NCBI RefSeq assembly: GCF_000758625.1
Contig: NZ_CP009283.1
Coordinates: forward strand, 5,157,501-5,221,500
DNA from: Paenibacillus sp. FSL R7-0273
GTDB lineage: Bacteria > Bacillota > Bacilli > Paenibacillales > Paenibacillaceae
Length of the DNA stretch: 64,000 nucleotides
Direction: 5' to 3'
The notes beneath the pieces are model-generated. The model was not told where the DNA came from, did no database searches, and saw only the letters and a list, made by a program, of their open reading frames with translations. Positions 56,402-64,000 of the stretch are shown here, one piece after another. The translations under genes were made by a program, and so were the position numbers. Position 1 is the first letter of the stretch; every line of letters begins with the position of its first letter.

Positions 56402-58129
56402 ATGATTGTGTTTGCGCTGCTGATCGCCACCCTGCTGTCCTTTTTCAGCTATGAGCTTATTTCCTATTATCAGCGCAAAACGACAATCCAGGCAACCGAG
56501 TTCAACCTGCAGCTTGTCTCCCATATTATAGAACAGGACCTGCTCAACCTGTCCGTGCTGGCAATGACCAGCAGTACTAATTCTACTACTAATACGCTGC
56601 TGGCGGATTATTTCGAATCACCCGATGCCAAGGCCAGGGATGCGCTGGATGTATTCAGCTCGATGCAGGAGGATTTTCAGATTAACCGCTCCTACAATTA
56701 TGTCCGCCGGCTGATCGTAACGGATAATAACGGAAAATTCCTGCAGCTCGACAATTCGGTCAGTGTGTCCACTCCGCTTACGATCCACAATATCGGCCAG
56801 ATTACCGGACTGAACAACGAGGCTACAGAGGAATATGACCAGGTGATCAAGGACCCGCTCTCCACCGCCTATGGCATTCCGTTTATTCTGCCGATTTACG
56901 GGGACCATGCCTCCCGGATCGGGACCGTCTACCTGCTGGTCAACACCTCGGTCATTACCGACAAGCTGAAGGGCTACACCCTGCCGGAGGATTCGCGTCT
57001 GCTGCTGACGCTCGGCAACAATCATTATGAGATTACCGGTGACAAAATACAGCAGATTACAACCCCCTACGAGCCGGTCGCTTACACCGAGGATGAGCCT
57101 GTCGGCCCGATGACCAAGCTGTCTGAGATCCGTCTGGAGGATGAGGAGCGAACGCTGGCCGTCTCCTACGTGGTCAGAAGCGGAGTTGAGCTGACCCAGA
57201 CGATTGCCGGCAACCAGTTCGCGCCAAAGGCAAATATATGGATACCGATTATGTTCGGCGTCTGCCTGTTAGTGCTTGTGCTCAGCGGCATCATTACCTT
57301 ATATCTGACCCGGACCATCAGCCTGCCGGTGGAGAAGCTCAAGAAACGGATCGACAAAATCGCCCAGGGCAACTTCCTGCTCGACCGCAACATTGAGTGG
57401 AACAGCGAGCTTGGGGATGTCGGCCGGGGAATCAACCGCCTGTCCCAGGATATCATTGCCCTGATGGACAGCAGGCTGGCGGATGAGAAGCAGAAGCAGG
57501 AGCTGGAGTACCGGATGCTGCAGAATCAGATCAACCCCCATTTTCTCTATAACACGCTAAATTCGATCAAATGGATGGCTACGATCCAGAACGCTACAGG
57601 CATTGCGGAAATGACCACCTCCCTGTCGAGGCTGCTGCGCAGCATTGCCAAAGACAACCGCCGCCTGCTGCCGCTGCGTGATGAGCTGAACCTGCTGGAG
57701 GATTATTTTCTGATCCAGAAATACCGCTATGGGAGCACTGTAACGATGGTGCAGAGCATTGCGGACGAGGAGCTGCTATCCGGCCTGATTCCGCGCTTTA
57801 CCCTGCAGCCGCTGGTGGAGAATGCGATTTTTCACGGCATTGAGCCCAAGGGCAGAGGCGACATCCAGATTACCGTGGCCAAAAGCGGCTTCGCCGACAT
57901 TCTGATTACAGTCGAGGACAACGGGGTCGGCATGCCGGAGGAGCAGATTTCGCATATCCTGTCCAAGCAGGAGGAGGGGGCGAAGGGGCTGTTCGAGAAC
58001 ATCGGGCTGCGCAGCGTCAATGAGCGGCTGCAGCTGGCGTTCGGGGAGCCTTACGGGCTGTCGATTGAGAGCAAGCCGGGACAATATACGCAGATGAAAA
58101 TTGTGATCCCGTTCCAGCTGAAGGAATAG
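56402..58129 (+). CDS. sensor histidine kinase, YesM family, 575 aa (start uncertain)
   Basis: Membrane sensor kinase. One membrane helix at the N-terminus, an extracellular sensing region (about 30-275), a second helix (about 280-300), a HAMP segment (SLPVEKLKKRIDKIAQGN) and a His_kinase/HATPase core. The phosphorylated histidine is in QINPHFLYNTLN, and the ATP lid has ENAIFHGIEP and DNGVGMPEEQ. The ATG at 56402 has no ribosome binding site and would cut into the first helix. AAAGGAG at 56344-56350 instead points to an ATA at 56363 that would add 13 residues with a basic start. It pairs with the response regulator downstream. Confidence 0.9.
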   Translation: MIVFALLIATLLSFFSYELISYYQRKTTIQATEFNLQLVSHIIEQDLLNLSVLAMTSSTNSTTNTLLADYFESPDAKARDALDVFSSMQEDFQINRSYNYVRRLIVTDNNGKFLQLDNSVSVSTPLTIHNIGQITGLNNEATEEYDQVIKDPLSTAYGIPFILPIYGDHASRIGTVYLLVNTSVITDKLKGYTLPEDSRLLLTLGNNHYEITGDKIQQITTPYEPVAYTEDEPVGPMTKLSEIRLEDEERTLAVSYVVRSGVELTQTIAGNQFAPKANIWIPIMFGVCLLVLVLSGIITLYLTRTISLPVEKLKKRIDKIAQGNFLLDRNIEWNSELGDVGRGINRLSQDIIALMDSRLADEKQKQELEYRMLQNQINPHFLYNTLNSIKWMATIQNATGIAEMTTSLSRLLRSIAKDNRRLLPLRDELNLLEDYFLIQKYRYGSTVTMVQSIADEELLSGLIPRFTLQPLVENAIFHGIEPKGRGDIQITVAKSGFADILITVEDNGVGMPEEQISHILSKQEEGAKGLFENIGLRSVNERLQLAFGEPYGLSIESKPGQYTQMKIVIPFQLKE

Positions 58130-58161
58130 TCTGCACTACTACAAGCAAGGAAGTGATACCC

Positions 58162-59811
58162 TTGATCAAGCTGCTGATTGCCGATGATGAGGCGCTAGTC
58201 TGCATCGGCCTGCAATCCATGCTGAAATGGGAGCAGTATAACATAGAGATTGTCGGTGTGGCCCATAACGGGGCCCAGGAGGAGGAAATGATCGACAGCC
58301 TGCGCCCTGACATTGTGATCAGCGACATCAAAATGCCGATTAAAACCGGTCTGCAGGTCGCTGATTCCGTCCGTAAAAAATATGGCCGCGTCCCCCTGTT
58401 CATCATCCTGACCAGCTACGAGGAATTCGAATATGCACGCAGCGCCATTGAAGTCCAGGCTGCCGATTATCTGGTGAAGCTGGAGCTGACGCCGGAGACG
58501 CTGGCCGCCTCCATCCAGCGGGCGATTACCCTGCTCGGGGAATATCAGACGATCGAGAGCTACCCCAAGCTGGTACACCGCGGCAACCTGCAGGCCGAGC
58601 GTGATAAATTTTTCGTCCGGCTGTTCAACAATCTGTTCGAGAACAAGAACCAGTACCTGCTGCAAAAGGAGGACCTCGATCTTGACCTCAGCGGCTCCGC
58701 TTATGTGGTCTGCACCTGCCGGATTCTCGGACCGGATACCGTTCCGCCCCGCGGGGATAAGCTGGTCGCCCTCTGCTCAAGCACGGTGCAGATGGCTAAG
58801 GATACACTTACGTCCGTCAGGCCCTGCCATGTAACCAGTCTCGACCTGCGCAACTTTGCCGTTACCCTGCCTGTCTGCGGAACCGATCCGCAGCTGTGGA
58901 TGCCGGACACCCGGAAGCTGCTGGCCGATATGGCCTCCGTGCTCCACAACTATTTCAATGTGACGATTATCGGGGCGATCGGCTTTGCCGTGGAGGACCC
59001 TTATCTGCTGAGGGAGAGCTATCTTGCCGCCCGCAAGGCGCTGCCGGCTGCAGTAAATGCCCAGTCCTTCGTCTTTTTCTCCGAGGGTAAGCCGCCGGAG
59101 CAGGACTTTCCGCTATTTGATTTCTCGGAGTCGCGCTCCGAGATCCGCCGGGCCTTTGAGGAGATGGATACCCAGGCGCTGTACGCGATTATCTCCAGAA
59201 TGATTGAAATTTTTGACGGCCGCTCCGACCTGCTTGTCCCCGCCACCGATGCGGCCTGCAACATTCTCTACATGGCTACCTCACTGCTGGCAGATGGTGA
59301 AGAGATCGTGGAGCATATCTTCGGGCATGAGCCGGAGGGCTACCGGGCGATCTACCAGATGCATACCATTGAAGAGATTGCCGGCTGGCTGGTCTGCTTC
59401 CGCGACGGCGTCTCGGATATGCTGTCCACCCGCAGACAGAGCTACAAGGAGCAGATCGTCAAGAATGTCCAGGAATACATCAAACGCAATCTCGGCTCCA
59501 AGCTCTCGCTCAACCAGGTAGCCGATGTATTCAATTTCAGCCCCAACTACCTGAGCCACCTGTTCTCCAAAACGGCCAAGGTCAATTATGTGGAATATAT
59601 CACCGAGACCAAAATAACGGCCGCCAAAGAGATGATGCTGCGCGGCGAAGGCCGGATCTATGAAATCTCGCAGAAGCTCGGCTATGAGAGCGCCTTCTAC
59701 TTCAGCAAGGTGTTCAAGAAGGTCACCGGCATGTCACCGCGGGAGTATATGCAGCAGGCCGAGGTCGGTGCACAGGCTGTAAGAGACTCCAAAGAGAGCA
59801 ACCGCTCATAA
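58162..59811 (+). CDS. response regulator with AraC-type output, YesN family, 549 aa
   Basis: The N-terminal receiver domain has the acidic pair in LLIADDEALV, the phospho-acceptor aspartate in DIVISDIKMP, and the lysine in YLVKLEL. A central region of about 300 residues links it to the AraC double HTH at the end (LNQVADVFNFSPNYLSHLFSK and ISQKLGYESAFYFSKVFKK). I chose the TTG at 58162 (MIKLLIADDEA) since AAGGAAGTG lies six bases upstream; a GTG at 58153 is possible. Co-transcribed with YesM. Predicted to activate the divergent ABC importer and GH59 genes. Confidence 0.9.
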   Translation: MIKLLIADDEALVCIGLQSMLKWEQYNIEIVGVAHNGAQEEEMIDSLRPDIVISDIKMPIKTGLQVADSVRKKYGRVPLFIILTSYEEFEYARSAIEVQAADYLVKLELTPETLAASIQRAITLLGEYQTIESYPKLVHRGNLQAERDKFFVRLFNNLFENKNQYLLQKEDLDLDLSGSAYVVCTCRILGPDTVPPRGDKLVALCSSTVQMAKDTLTSVRPCHVTSLDLRNFAVTLPVCGTDPQLWMPDTRKLLADMASVLHNYFNVTIIGAIGFAVEDPYLLRESYLAARKALPAAVNAQSFVFFSEGKPPEQDFPLFDFSESRSEIRRAFEEMDTQALYAIISRMIEIFDGRSDLLVPATDAACNILYMATSLLADGEEIVEHIFGHEPEGYRAIYQMHTIEEIAGWLVCFRDGVSDMLSTRRQSYKEQIVKNVQEYIKRNLGSKLSLNQVADVFNFSPNYLSHLFSKTAKVNYVEYITETKITAAKEMMLRGEGRIYEISQKLGYESAFYFSKVFKKVTGMSPREYMQQAEVGAQAVRDSKESNRS

Positions 59812-59917
59812 ATAAGTTCGTTGCGAATTTTCCTTCCCGCCTCCTGAACAGCGTCTGAAAATGCATCAGGGGGAATAGGTATCTATATCAGGGGATTAAT
59901 CTGAAGGGGGATTTATT

Positions 59918-60586
59918 ATGCATCAGGCCGCAGCCTATGCCGCAGCAGTCCCGCCCCATACCTATATCACCTTTCTCGCTCTAGTCGAAGCCATCATTCC
60001 TTATACAGCAGCCTGTTCTGCGCCTGGGGACGTACAATCTGCCGGAGCTGTTCAATTCGGTGTCCACGAGTATTTAATCTGGGAGCTGGACCACAATCTG
60101 TCCCTTTGGCAGGGCTTTTATCTGACAGCAGTACCGTTATCCGCTCCTACTGCGGCATTGCTTAATTATGGTGCCGTCCAATTCTGCGCATTAGGACACA
60201 ATCAGGACGATCACGGCAATCCGGGAGGGGCCGGATTGCCGTTTGCCGCTCTTCACCCGTCAGACCGGATACGGGTGCTGGCCATGCTGGAGCAGTCTGA
60301 TCAGCTTGATTTGGCCCCGTTGCCGCCTCCCTACCGGAATGACCTGGGAATTGTCCGGTACATGATAGATTTTATCAACAGGCAGACCCTGTTCGGGAAC
60401 TATTCGGAATGGCCGGCATACGGAAGCACCCGGCTGAAGGTCCCGACAGAACGGAGGCTGGAGGGCTTTCCCCCGGGCTGGAGCCAGGTGCGCTATCCGG
60501 GCGTTGTCCCCGGCTACAGGGCCTTTATGGGCAATGTATTGACCATTGAGCGGCAAGGAGGAGGGTCATCTATTGTGCGCAGCTGA
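59918..60586 (+). CDS. small subunit-like partner of the GMC oxidoreductase, 222 aa
   Basis: Precedes and overlaps a GMC oxidoreductase gene by 14 bases. The early FLALVEAIIPYTAACSAPG and the following helical pattern resemble the gluconate 2-dehydrogenase subunit 3 family, whose members partner GMC flavoproteins. No Tat signal is seen, unlike many subunit 3 proteins. ATG has AAGGGGGATTTATT upstream. The assignment is moderate; it rests on context as much as on sequence. Confidence 0.6.
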   Translation: MHQAAAYAAAVPPHTYITFLALVEAIIPYTAACSAPGDVQSAGAVQFGVHEYLIWELDHNLSLWQGFYLTAVPLSAPTAALLNYGAVQFCALGHNQDDHGNPGGAGLPFAALHPSDRIRVLAMLEQSDQLDLAPLPPPYRNDLGIVRYMIDFINRQTLFGNYSEWPAYGSTRLKVPTERRLEGFPPGWSQVRYPGVVPGYRAFMGNVLTIERQGGGSSIVRS

Positions 60587-62297
60587 GTCTATGTTCGATG
60601 CTGATGTCATTGTTATCGGCTCCGGCGGCGGCGGTGCCGTTGCCGCCAAAGAGCTGGGAGAAGCCGGCCTGAAGGTGCTGGTGCTGGAGGCAGGTGCCTG
60701 GTACGGCAACAAGCACTGGGCGAACCCGAACACTGAACACGGCGGGGATTGGAGCTCTGATTATAAGGATCTGGATATCGGCATTTATAAAAAGGTCTTC
60801 AACTCGTACGAGAACAATATGAATGATGTAGTATCCGGAGCGTTCCGCTTTGGACCTGCTGACCGGCGCCGCACACCCTGGCACCGGATTATGCGGCAGA
60901 AGGGGGATATCTGGCAGGCCTCCGGTGTCGGGGGAACGACACAGCATTACTGGTCACAGTCGCCGCGTGCCTTTCCCCAGGCCATTGACCAGGTATGGCC
61001 GCTCAGCTACCGGGAGCTGATTCCCTACTATGAGAAGGCCGAAGCTACACTGCCTGTACAATTTTCACCTACGACACCTAAGGAAGAGCTTTTCTATTAC
61101 GGTGCCAAAAAAGCCGGCTGGCAGCTGAATCCAACGCTGAACGTAACCACTCCGGGCTACCGCCCTAATCCGAACGCTATTCTGCCGCCCAACGACCGTC
61201 TGATGGACCCCGGCTGTTCACTTGAAGAGCTGTCGGATATGGAGGGCTGTACGCTGCGGGGGAACTGCGTCAACGGCTGTGCATCAGGTCCTTCAGTAGA
61301 CAAAATCGCCAAACGCAGCACACTTGTCAGCTATGTGCCGCTCGCCCTGAAAACCGGCAATGTTGCGATCCGGCCCAACTCCTTTGTCATCAAAATCCTC
61401 ACCTCGCAGGACCCCAAGGAGGGTCTCCGCGCCACCGGTGTCCAGTTCAGGGATACCTGGACAGGGGAAATCGGGGAGCTGACGGCCAGGACTGTTATTA
61501 TGGCAGCCGGCTGCATTGAAACACCGCGGCTGTGGCTGAATTCCAGCCTTCCTTTTAATGAATGGGTCGGCAGAGGGCTAACCAATCATTGCTTTGACTG
61601 GGTTGGCGGCGTATTTGAGGAGAAGGAGCTTATGCGGATTATGGGCCTGCCCGAGGTCTATCCTTATGTGGGCCATACTTCAGGAGCAAGGGTTGATATT
61701 CCGGGAACAGGCATCTTTCAGGTCTCCTGCCTGAGTCCGGGTTTAATGTCATTTCTGACCTATGGCTTCAGTGAAGCAGGCTATAATGCGCTGAACCCGC
61801 CGGAGCCCGGAGAGCCATGGAATATCCGCGGCCGGGTCGCCGGTCCGCAGCTGAAGGAGTTAATGAGGAATTACAGCCGGACAATGACCATGCTGCTCCT
61901 GACGGATGATGAAACGCTTTACCGGAATCGGGTTGAGGTTGACCCCCTGCTCAAAGACGAGCACGGCCCGATTCCAATCGTGTATTACACCCCCAGCCCC
62001 AAAACACTCAAACGGCGTGATCAGCTGGCAAGATATGCGTCTGAAACCTTGCGGCAGGCCGGGGCCAGGCAGATTATCCGCTCGGATACCCCTTTTGGCT
62101 TCATGCTTCATCTGGAAAGCACGATGCGGATGGGCTATGTAACCGATGCTAACTGTGAAGCCTTTCAAGTGAAACGCTTGTTCATTGCTGATAACAGTGT
62201 GCACTTCAACGGAATCGGCGGTCCAAACCCCACGCTTACGACCCAGGCGCTGGCTACACGGACGGCTGAAAAGATAGTAACCGAGTACTTCAGCTAG
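60573..62297 (+). CDS. GMC family FAD-dependent oxidoreductase, 574 aa
   Basis: FAD-dependent oxidoreductase acting on an alcohol or sugar. The Rossmann motif is ADVIVIGSGGGGAVAAKELGEAG with LVLEAG following. The C-terminal signature is LFIADNSVHFNGIGGPNPTL, and STMRMG lies before it. A cysteine pair (GCTLRGNCVNGC) may bind metal or form disulphides. The TTG at 60573 is preferred: AGGAGGAGGG is seven bases upstream, while the ATG at 60591 is too far. It overlaps the upstream gene by 14 bases, which implies translational coupling. Substrate unknown. Confidence 0.85.
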   Translation: MCAAESMFDADVIVIGSGGGGAVAAKELGEAGLKVLVLEAGAWYGNKHWANPNTEHGGDWSSDYKDLDIGIYKKVFNSYENNMNDVVSGAFRFGPADRRRTPWHRIMRQKGDIWQASGVGGTTQHYWSQSPRAFPQAIDQVWPLSYRELIPYYEKAEATLPVQFSPTTPKEELFYYGAKKAGWQLNPTLNVTTPGYRPNPNAILPPNDRLMDPGCSLEELSDMEGCTLRGNCVNGCASGPSVDKIAKRSTLVSYVPLALKTGNVAIRPNSFVIKILTSQDPKEGLRATGVQFRDTWTGEIGELTARTVIMAAGCIETPRLWLNSSLPFNEWVGRGLTNHCFDWVGGVFEEKELMRIMGLPEVYPYVGHTSGARVDIPGTGIFQVSCLSPGLMSFLTYGFSEAGYNALNPPEPGEPWNIRGRVAGPQLKELMRNYSRTMTMLLLTDDETLYRNRVEVDPLLKDEHGPIPIVYYTPSPKTLKRRDQLARYASETLRQAGARQIIRSDTPFGFMLHLESTMRMGYVTDANCEAFQVKRLFIADNSVHFNGIGGPNPTLTTQALATRTAEKIVTEYFS

Positions 62298-62382
62298 CCC
62301 CCGGCATGGTGGAATAATAGAGCACTGCACCGGATATAGCAATTATGATAAGAAAAGCAATAATCTTACCGAGAAGCTTCAT
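62290..62382 (-). CDS. 30-aa single-helix membrane peptide
   Basis: A short gene with a very strong ribosome binding site (AGGAGGTGAGGGGG before ATG at 62382). The product is MKLLGKIIAFLIIIAISGAV followed by ten mostly small residues: a basic N-terminus and one hydrophobic helix. Its end overlaps the GMC stop by eight bases in convergent orientation. It is divergent from the germination gene. I do not recognise it. The ideal binding site and helix argue that it is real, but chance is not excluded. Confidence 0.5.
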   Translation of the reverse strand: MKLLGKIIAFLIIIAISGAVLYYSTMPGAS

Positions 62383-62572
62383 CCCCCTCACCTCCTATCC
62401 GCCCGTATCCGTATATTATGCTTGCAGTATCTGCAGCGGCGGATAAAATATACCCGTATATATAAGGCTATTCCCGGAGGCTGATGCAGCCCTGAGAATG
62501 GCCTTTTTCCAATTTCATTGGATAACAAGGGAATTGATGGTGAATATTAAAGGCTCTGGAGGTGATAGGCCG

Positions 62573-64000
62573 ATGAGAGTAAACAAACGGGCAACCGATC
62601 CTTTTGCCAAAAAAATAAGGGCACTTGAACCTGAAGTAAACATCCCTATTTCCGAACAGATAATGGAGAACAAAAAAGGCATTGCCCAGGTCTTCGCCAA
62701 TTGCTCCGATCTGGTTGTACGGGAGCTGCTTATCTTCGGCTCTATGCCTGCCATGGTGGTTTATCTGGATGTCCTGATCGATAAGCAGCTGTGGGATGAC
62801 GGCTTCCTTGAGCCTTTAATGCAAGAAGCAGCACCTCCAATCAGCGATCCTTCCCGGCTGGAGGAGCAGCTTAAGTTCGGGTTCTCCTCCATTGTTCAGC
62901 CTGCGGTAGTAAAGAATATGACGGAAACCGCCAGACGTATTGTCAGCGGCGAAACCATCCTGTTCATTGAAGGCTCTGCGCAAGCCTTTGCCTTCTCACT
63001 CAAGGATAAGCTGAACCGCGCGCTGGATGAGCCGTCGACCGAAGCGGTTATCCGCGGGCCGCGCTACGGATTTATTGAGAAAATGTCCATAAATCTTGCC
63101 CTGATCCGTCACCGGCTCCGCACCCCCCGGCTGAAAACAGAAACATTAAGTGCCGGCAGCCTCTCCCGTACTGATATTACCATCGTATACATTGAAGGGA
63201 TCGCCGACAAAAGTGTAGTAGAGGAGTTAAAGAGACGGATCGCAGGCATTGATATGGATAGTATCCTCGAATCCGGTTATATCGAAGAATTAATCAGCGA
63301 TCATCCTTATTCCCCATTCCCTGTCATGCAGGCAACCCAGCGCCCGGACATGACTACAGGTTCATTAATAGAGGGGAAGATAGCCGTTATCACTGACGGC
63401 TCGCCGATGGTACTCATCCTGCCCGTTACCTTCTGGTTTGGCTTTCAGTCTGCAGAAGACTATTATATGAAATTTATGTTCGCCACCATGCTGCGCTGGC
63501 TGAGATATCTGTTTGCTTTTTTTGCGATGGCGCTGCCTTCCATCTTTATTGCTGTTACAACATTCCATCAGGAGATGATCCCGACAAGCCTGACCCTGAG
63601 TCTCGCCGCCGCACGTGAGGTTGTTCCTTTCCCGGCAATTGTCGAGGCGCTGATTATGGAAACTACCTTTGAAGCCCTGCGTGAGGCCGGAATCCGCCTC
63701 CCCCGCCCCGTCGGCCAGACGATCAGCATTGTAGGCGCCCTGGTTATCGGACAAGCGGCCGTTCAGGCCGGAATCATCTCGGCTACAATCATCATTGTCG
63801 TATCGATTACCGGGATTTCTTCCTTCCTGATCCCTAATCCGGGGATGAGCCAGGCTATCAGCATTATCCGTTTTCCGCTCATGCTGCTCGCTGCAACCTT
63901 TGGCCTGTACGGGCTGGGAATTGGCTTACTCGTCATACTGGTACATCTGGTAAATTTACGTTCCTTCGGTGTACCCTATATGTCCCCGCTTGCCCCTTTG
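62573..64000 (+). CDS. GerA-type spore germination protein A subunit, partial (476 codons in window)
   Basis: Nutrient germinant receptor subunit of the GerA/GerKA family. The start MRVNKRATDPFAKKIRALEP has GGAGGTGATAGGCCG upstream. Soluble N-terminal part: SDLVVRELLIFGSMPAMVVYLDVLID, GETILFIEGSAQAF and EAVIRGPRYGF are family hallmarks. Several membrane helices follow, with VVPFPAIVEALIMETTFEALREAGIRLPRPVG. The gene runs off the window end. It is expected in the spore inner membrane, under sigma-G, but no clear promoter was found. The B and C subunits should follow beyond the window. Confidence 0.93.
   Translation, partial: MRVNKRATDPFAKKIRALEPEVNIPISEQIMENKKGIAQVFANCSDLVVRELLIFGSMPAMVVYLDVLIDKQLWDDGFLEPLMQEAAPPISDPSRLEEQLKFGFSSIVQPAVVKNMTETARRIVSGETILFIEGSAQAFAFSLKDKLNRALDEPSTEAVIRGPRYGFIEKMSINLALIRHRLRTPRLKTETLSAGSLSRTDITIVYIEGIADKSVVEELKRRIAGIDMDSILESGYIEELISDHPYSPFPVMQATQRPDMTTGSLIEGKIAVITDGSPMVLILPVTFWFGFQSAEDYYMKFMFATMLRWLRYLFAFFAMALPSIFIAVTTFHQEMIPTSLTLSLAAAREVVPFPAIVEALIMETTFEALREAGIRLPRPVGQTISIVGALVIGQAAVQAGIISATIIIVVSITGISSFLIPNPGMSQAISIIRFPLMLLAATFGLYGLGIGLLVILVHLVNLRSFGVPYMSPLAPL

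Overview
This window looks like chromosomal DNA of a spore-forming, moderately GC-rich Firmicute, most likely Paenibacillus (inference). The signs are a GerA-type germination protein, a YheC/YheD spore-coat ATP-grasp protein, an S-layer-anchored surface enzyme, a YesM/YesN two-component pair, AraC-type regulators beside glycoside hydrolase genes, and ABC and PTS sugar importers. I saw no rRNA, tRNA, prophage or CRISPR array.

Layout. 0.1-9.8 kb: a minus-strand saccharolytic block holds a GH2 enzyme with an orphan sugar-binding lipoprotein, a TnpB-only IS200/IS605-type element, a Nif3-like protein and a GH67 alpha-glucuronidase. 10.4-19.1 kb: an AraC regulator coupled to a LURP-one-like protein, then a beta-glucoside module (PTS EIIBCA, GH1 phospho-beta-glucosidase, GH106-like hydrolase, AraC regulator). 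A 15-base motif is shared by the upstream regions of the GH106-like gene and the PTS gene. 19.1-20.1 kb: a gene-free stretch full of repeats. 20-30.7 kb: housekeeping, envelope and transport genes (NTR/TIMP-like protein, LCP ligase, BASS transporter, TetR/MFS pair, spore-coat ATP-grasp, DUF6492 plus ManC, NhaK antiporter). 31-38 kb: a small proline-rich ORF, a P-loop protein, and a minus-strand locus of six proteins without signal peptides: metzincin, endonuclease I, intracellular subtilisin, CYTH-like protein, YukJ/DUF2278 and M14 carboxypeptidase. 38-45 kb: a uronic-acid polysaccharide locus (two DUF2264 enzymes, GH88, heparinase II/III-like lyase) with a divergent AraC regulator. 46-60 kb: a 2217-residue S-layer-anchored GH59 enzyme, a CUT1 ABC importer and a divergent YesM/YesN pair. 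60-64 kb: a two-gene GMC oxidoreductase unit, a 30-codon membrane peptide gene, and a gerA-type gene cut by the window end.

How it fits together. Most hydrolases lack signal peptides, so they probably act on oligosaccharides already imported. The GH59/SLH protein is the exception and would release sugars at the cell surface for the adjacent ABC importer, under YesMN control. Several cre-like sites upstream of sugar genes suggest CcpA repression. The least explained locus is the cluster of leaderless proteases and nuclease at 32.3-38.0 kb. Gene-poor gaps carry several distinct short repeat families. All functions are read from sequence and family knowledge; no database search was run.
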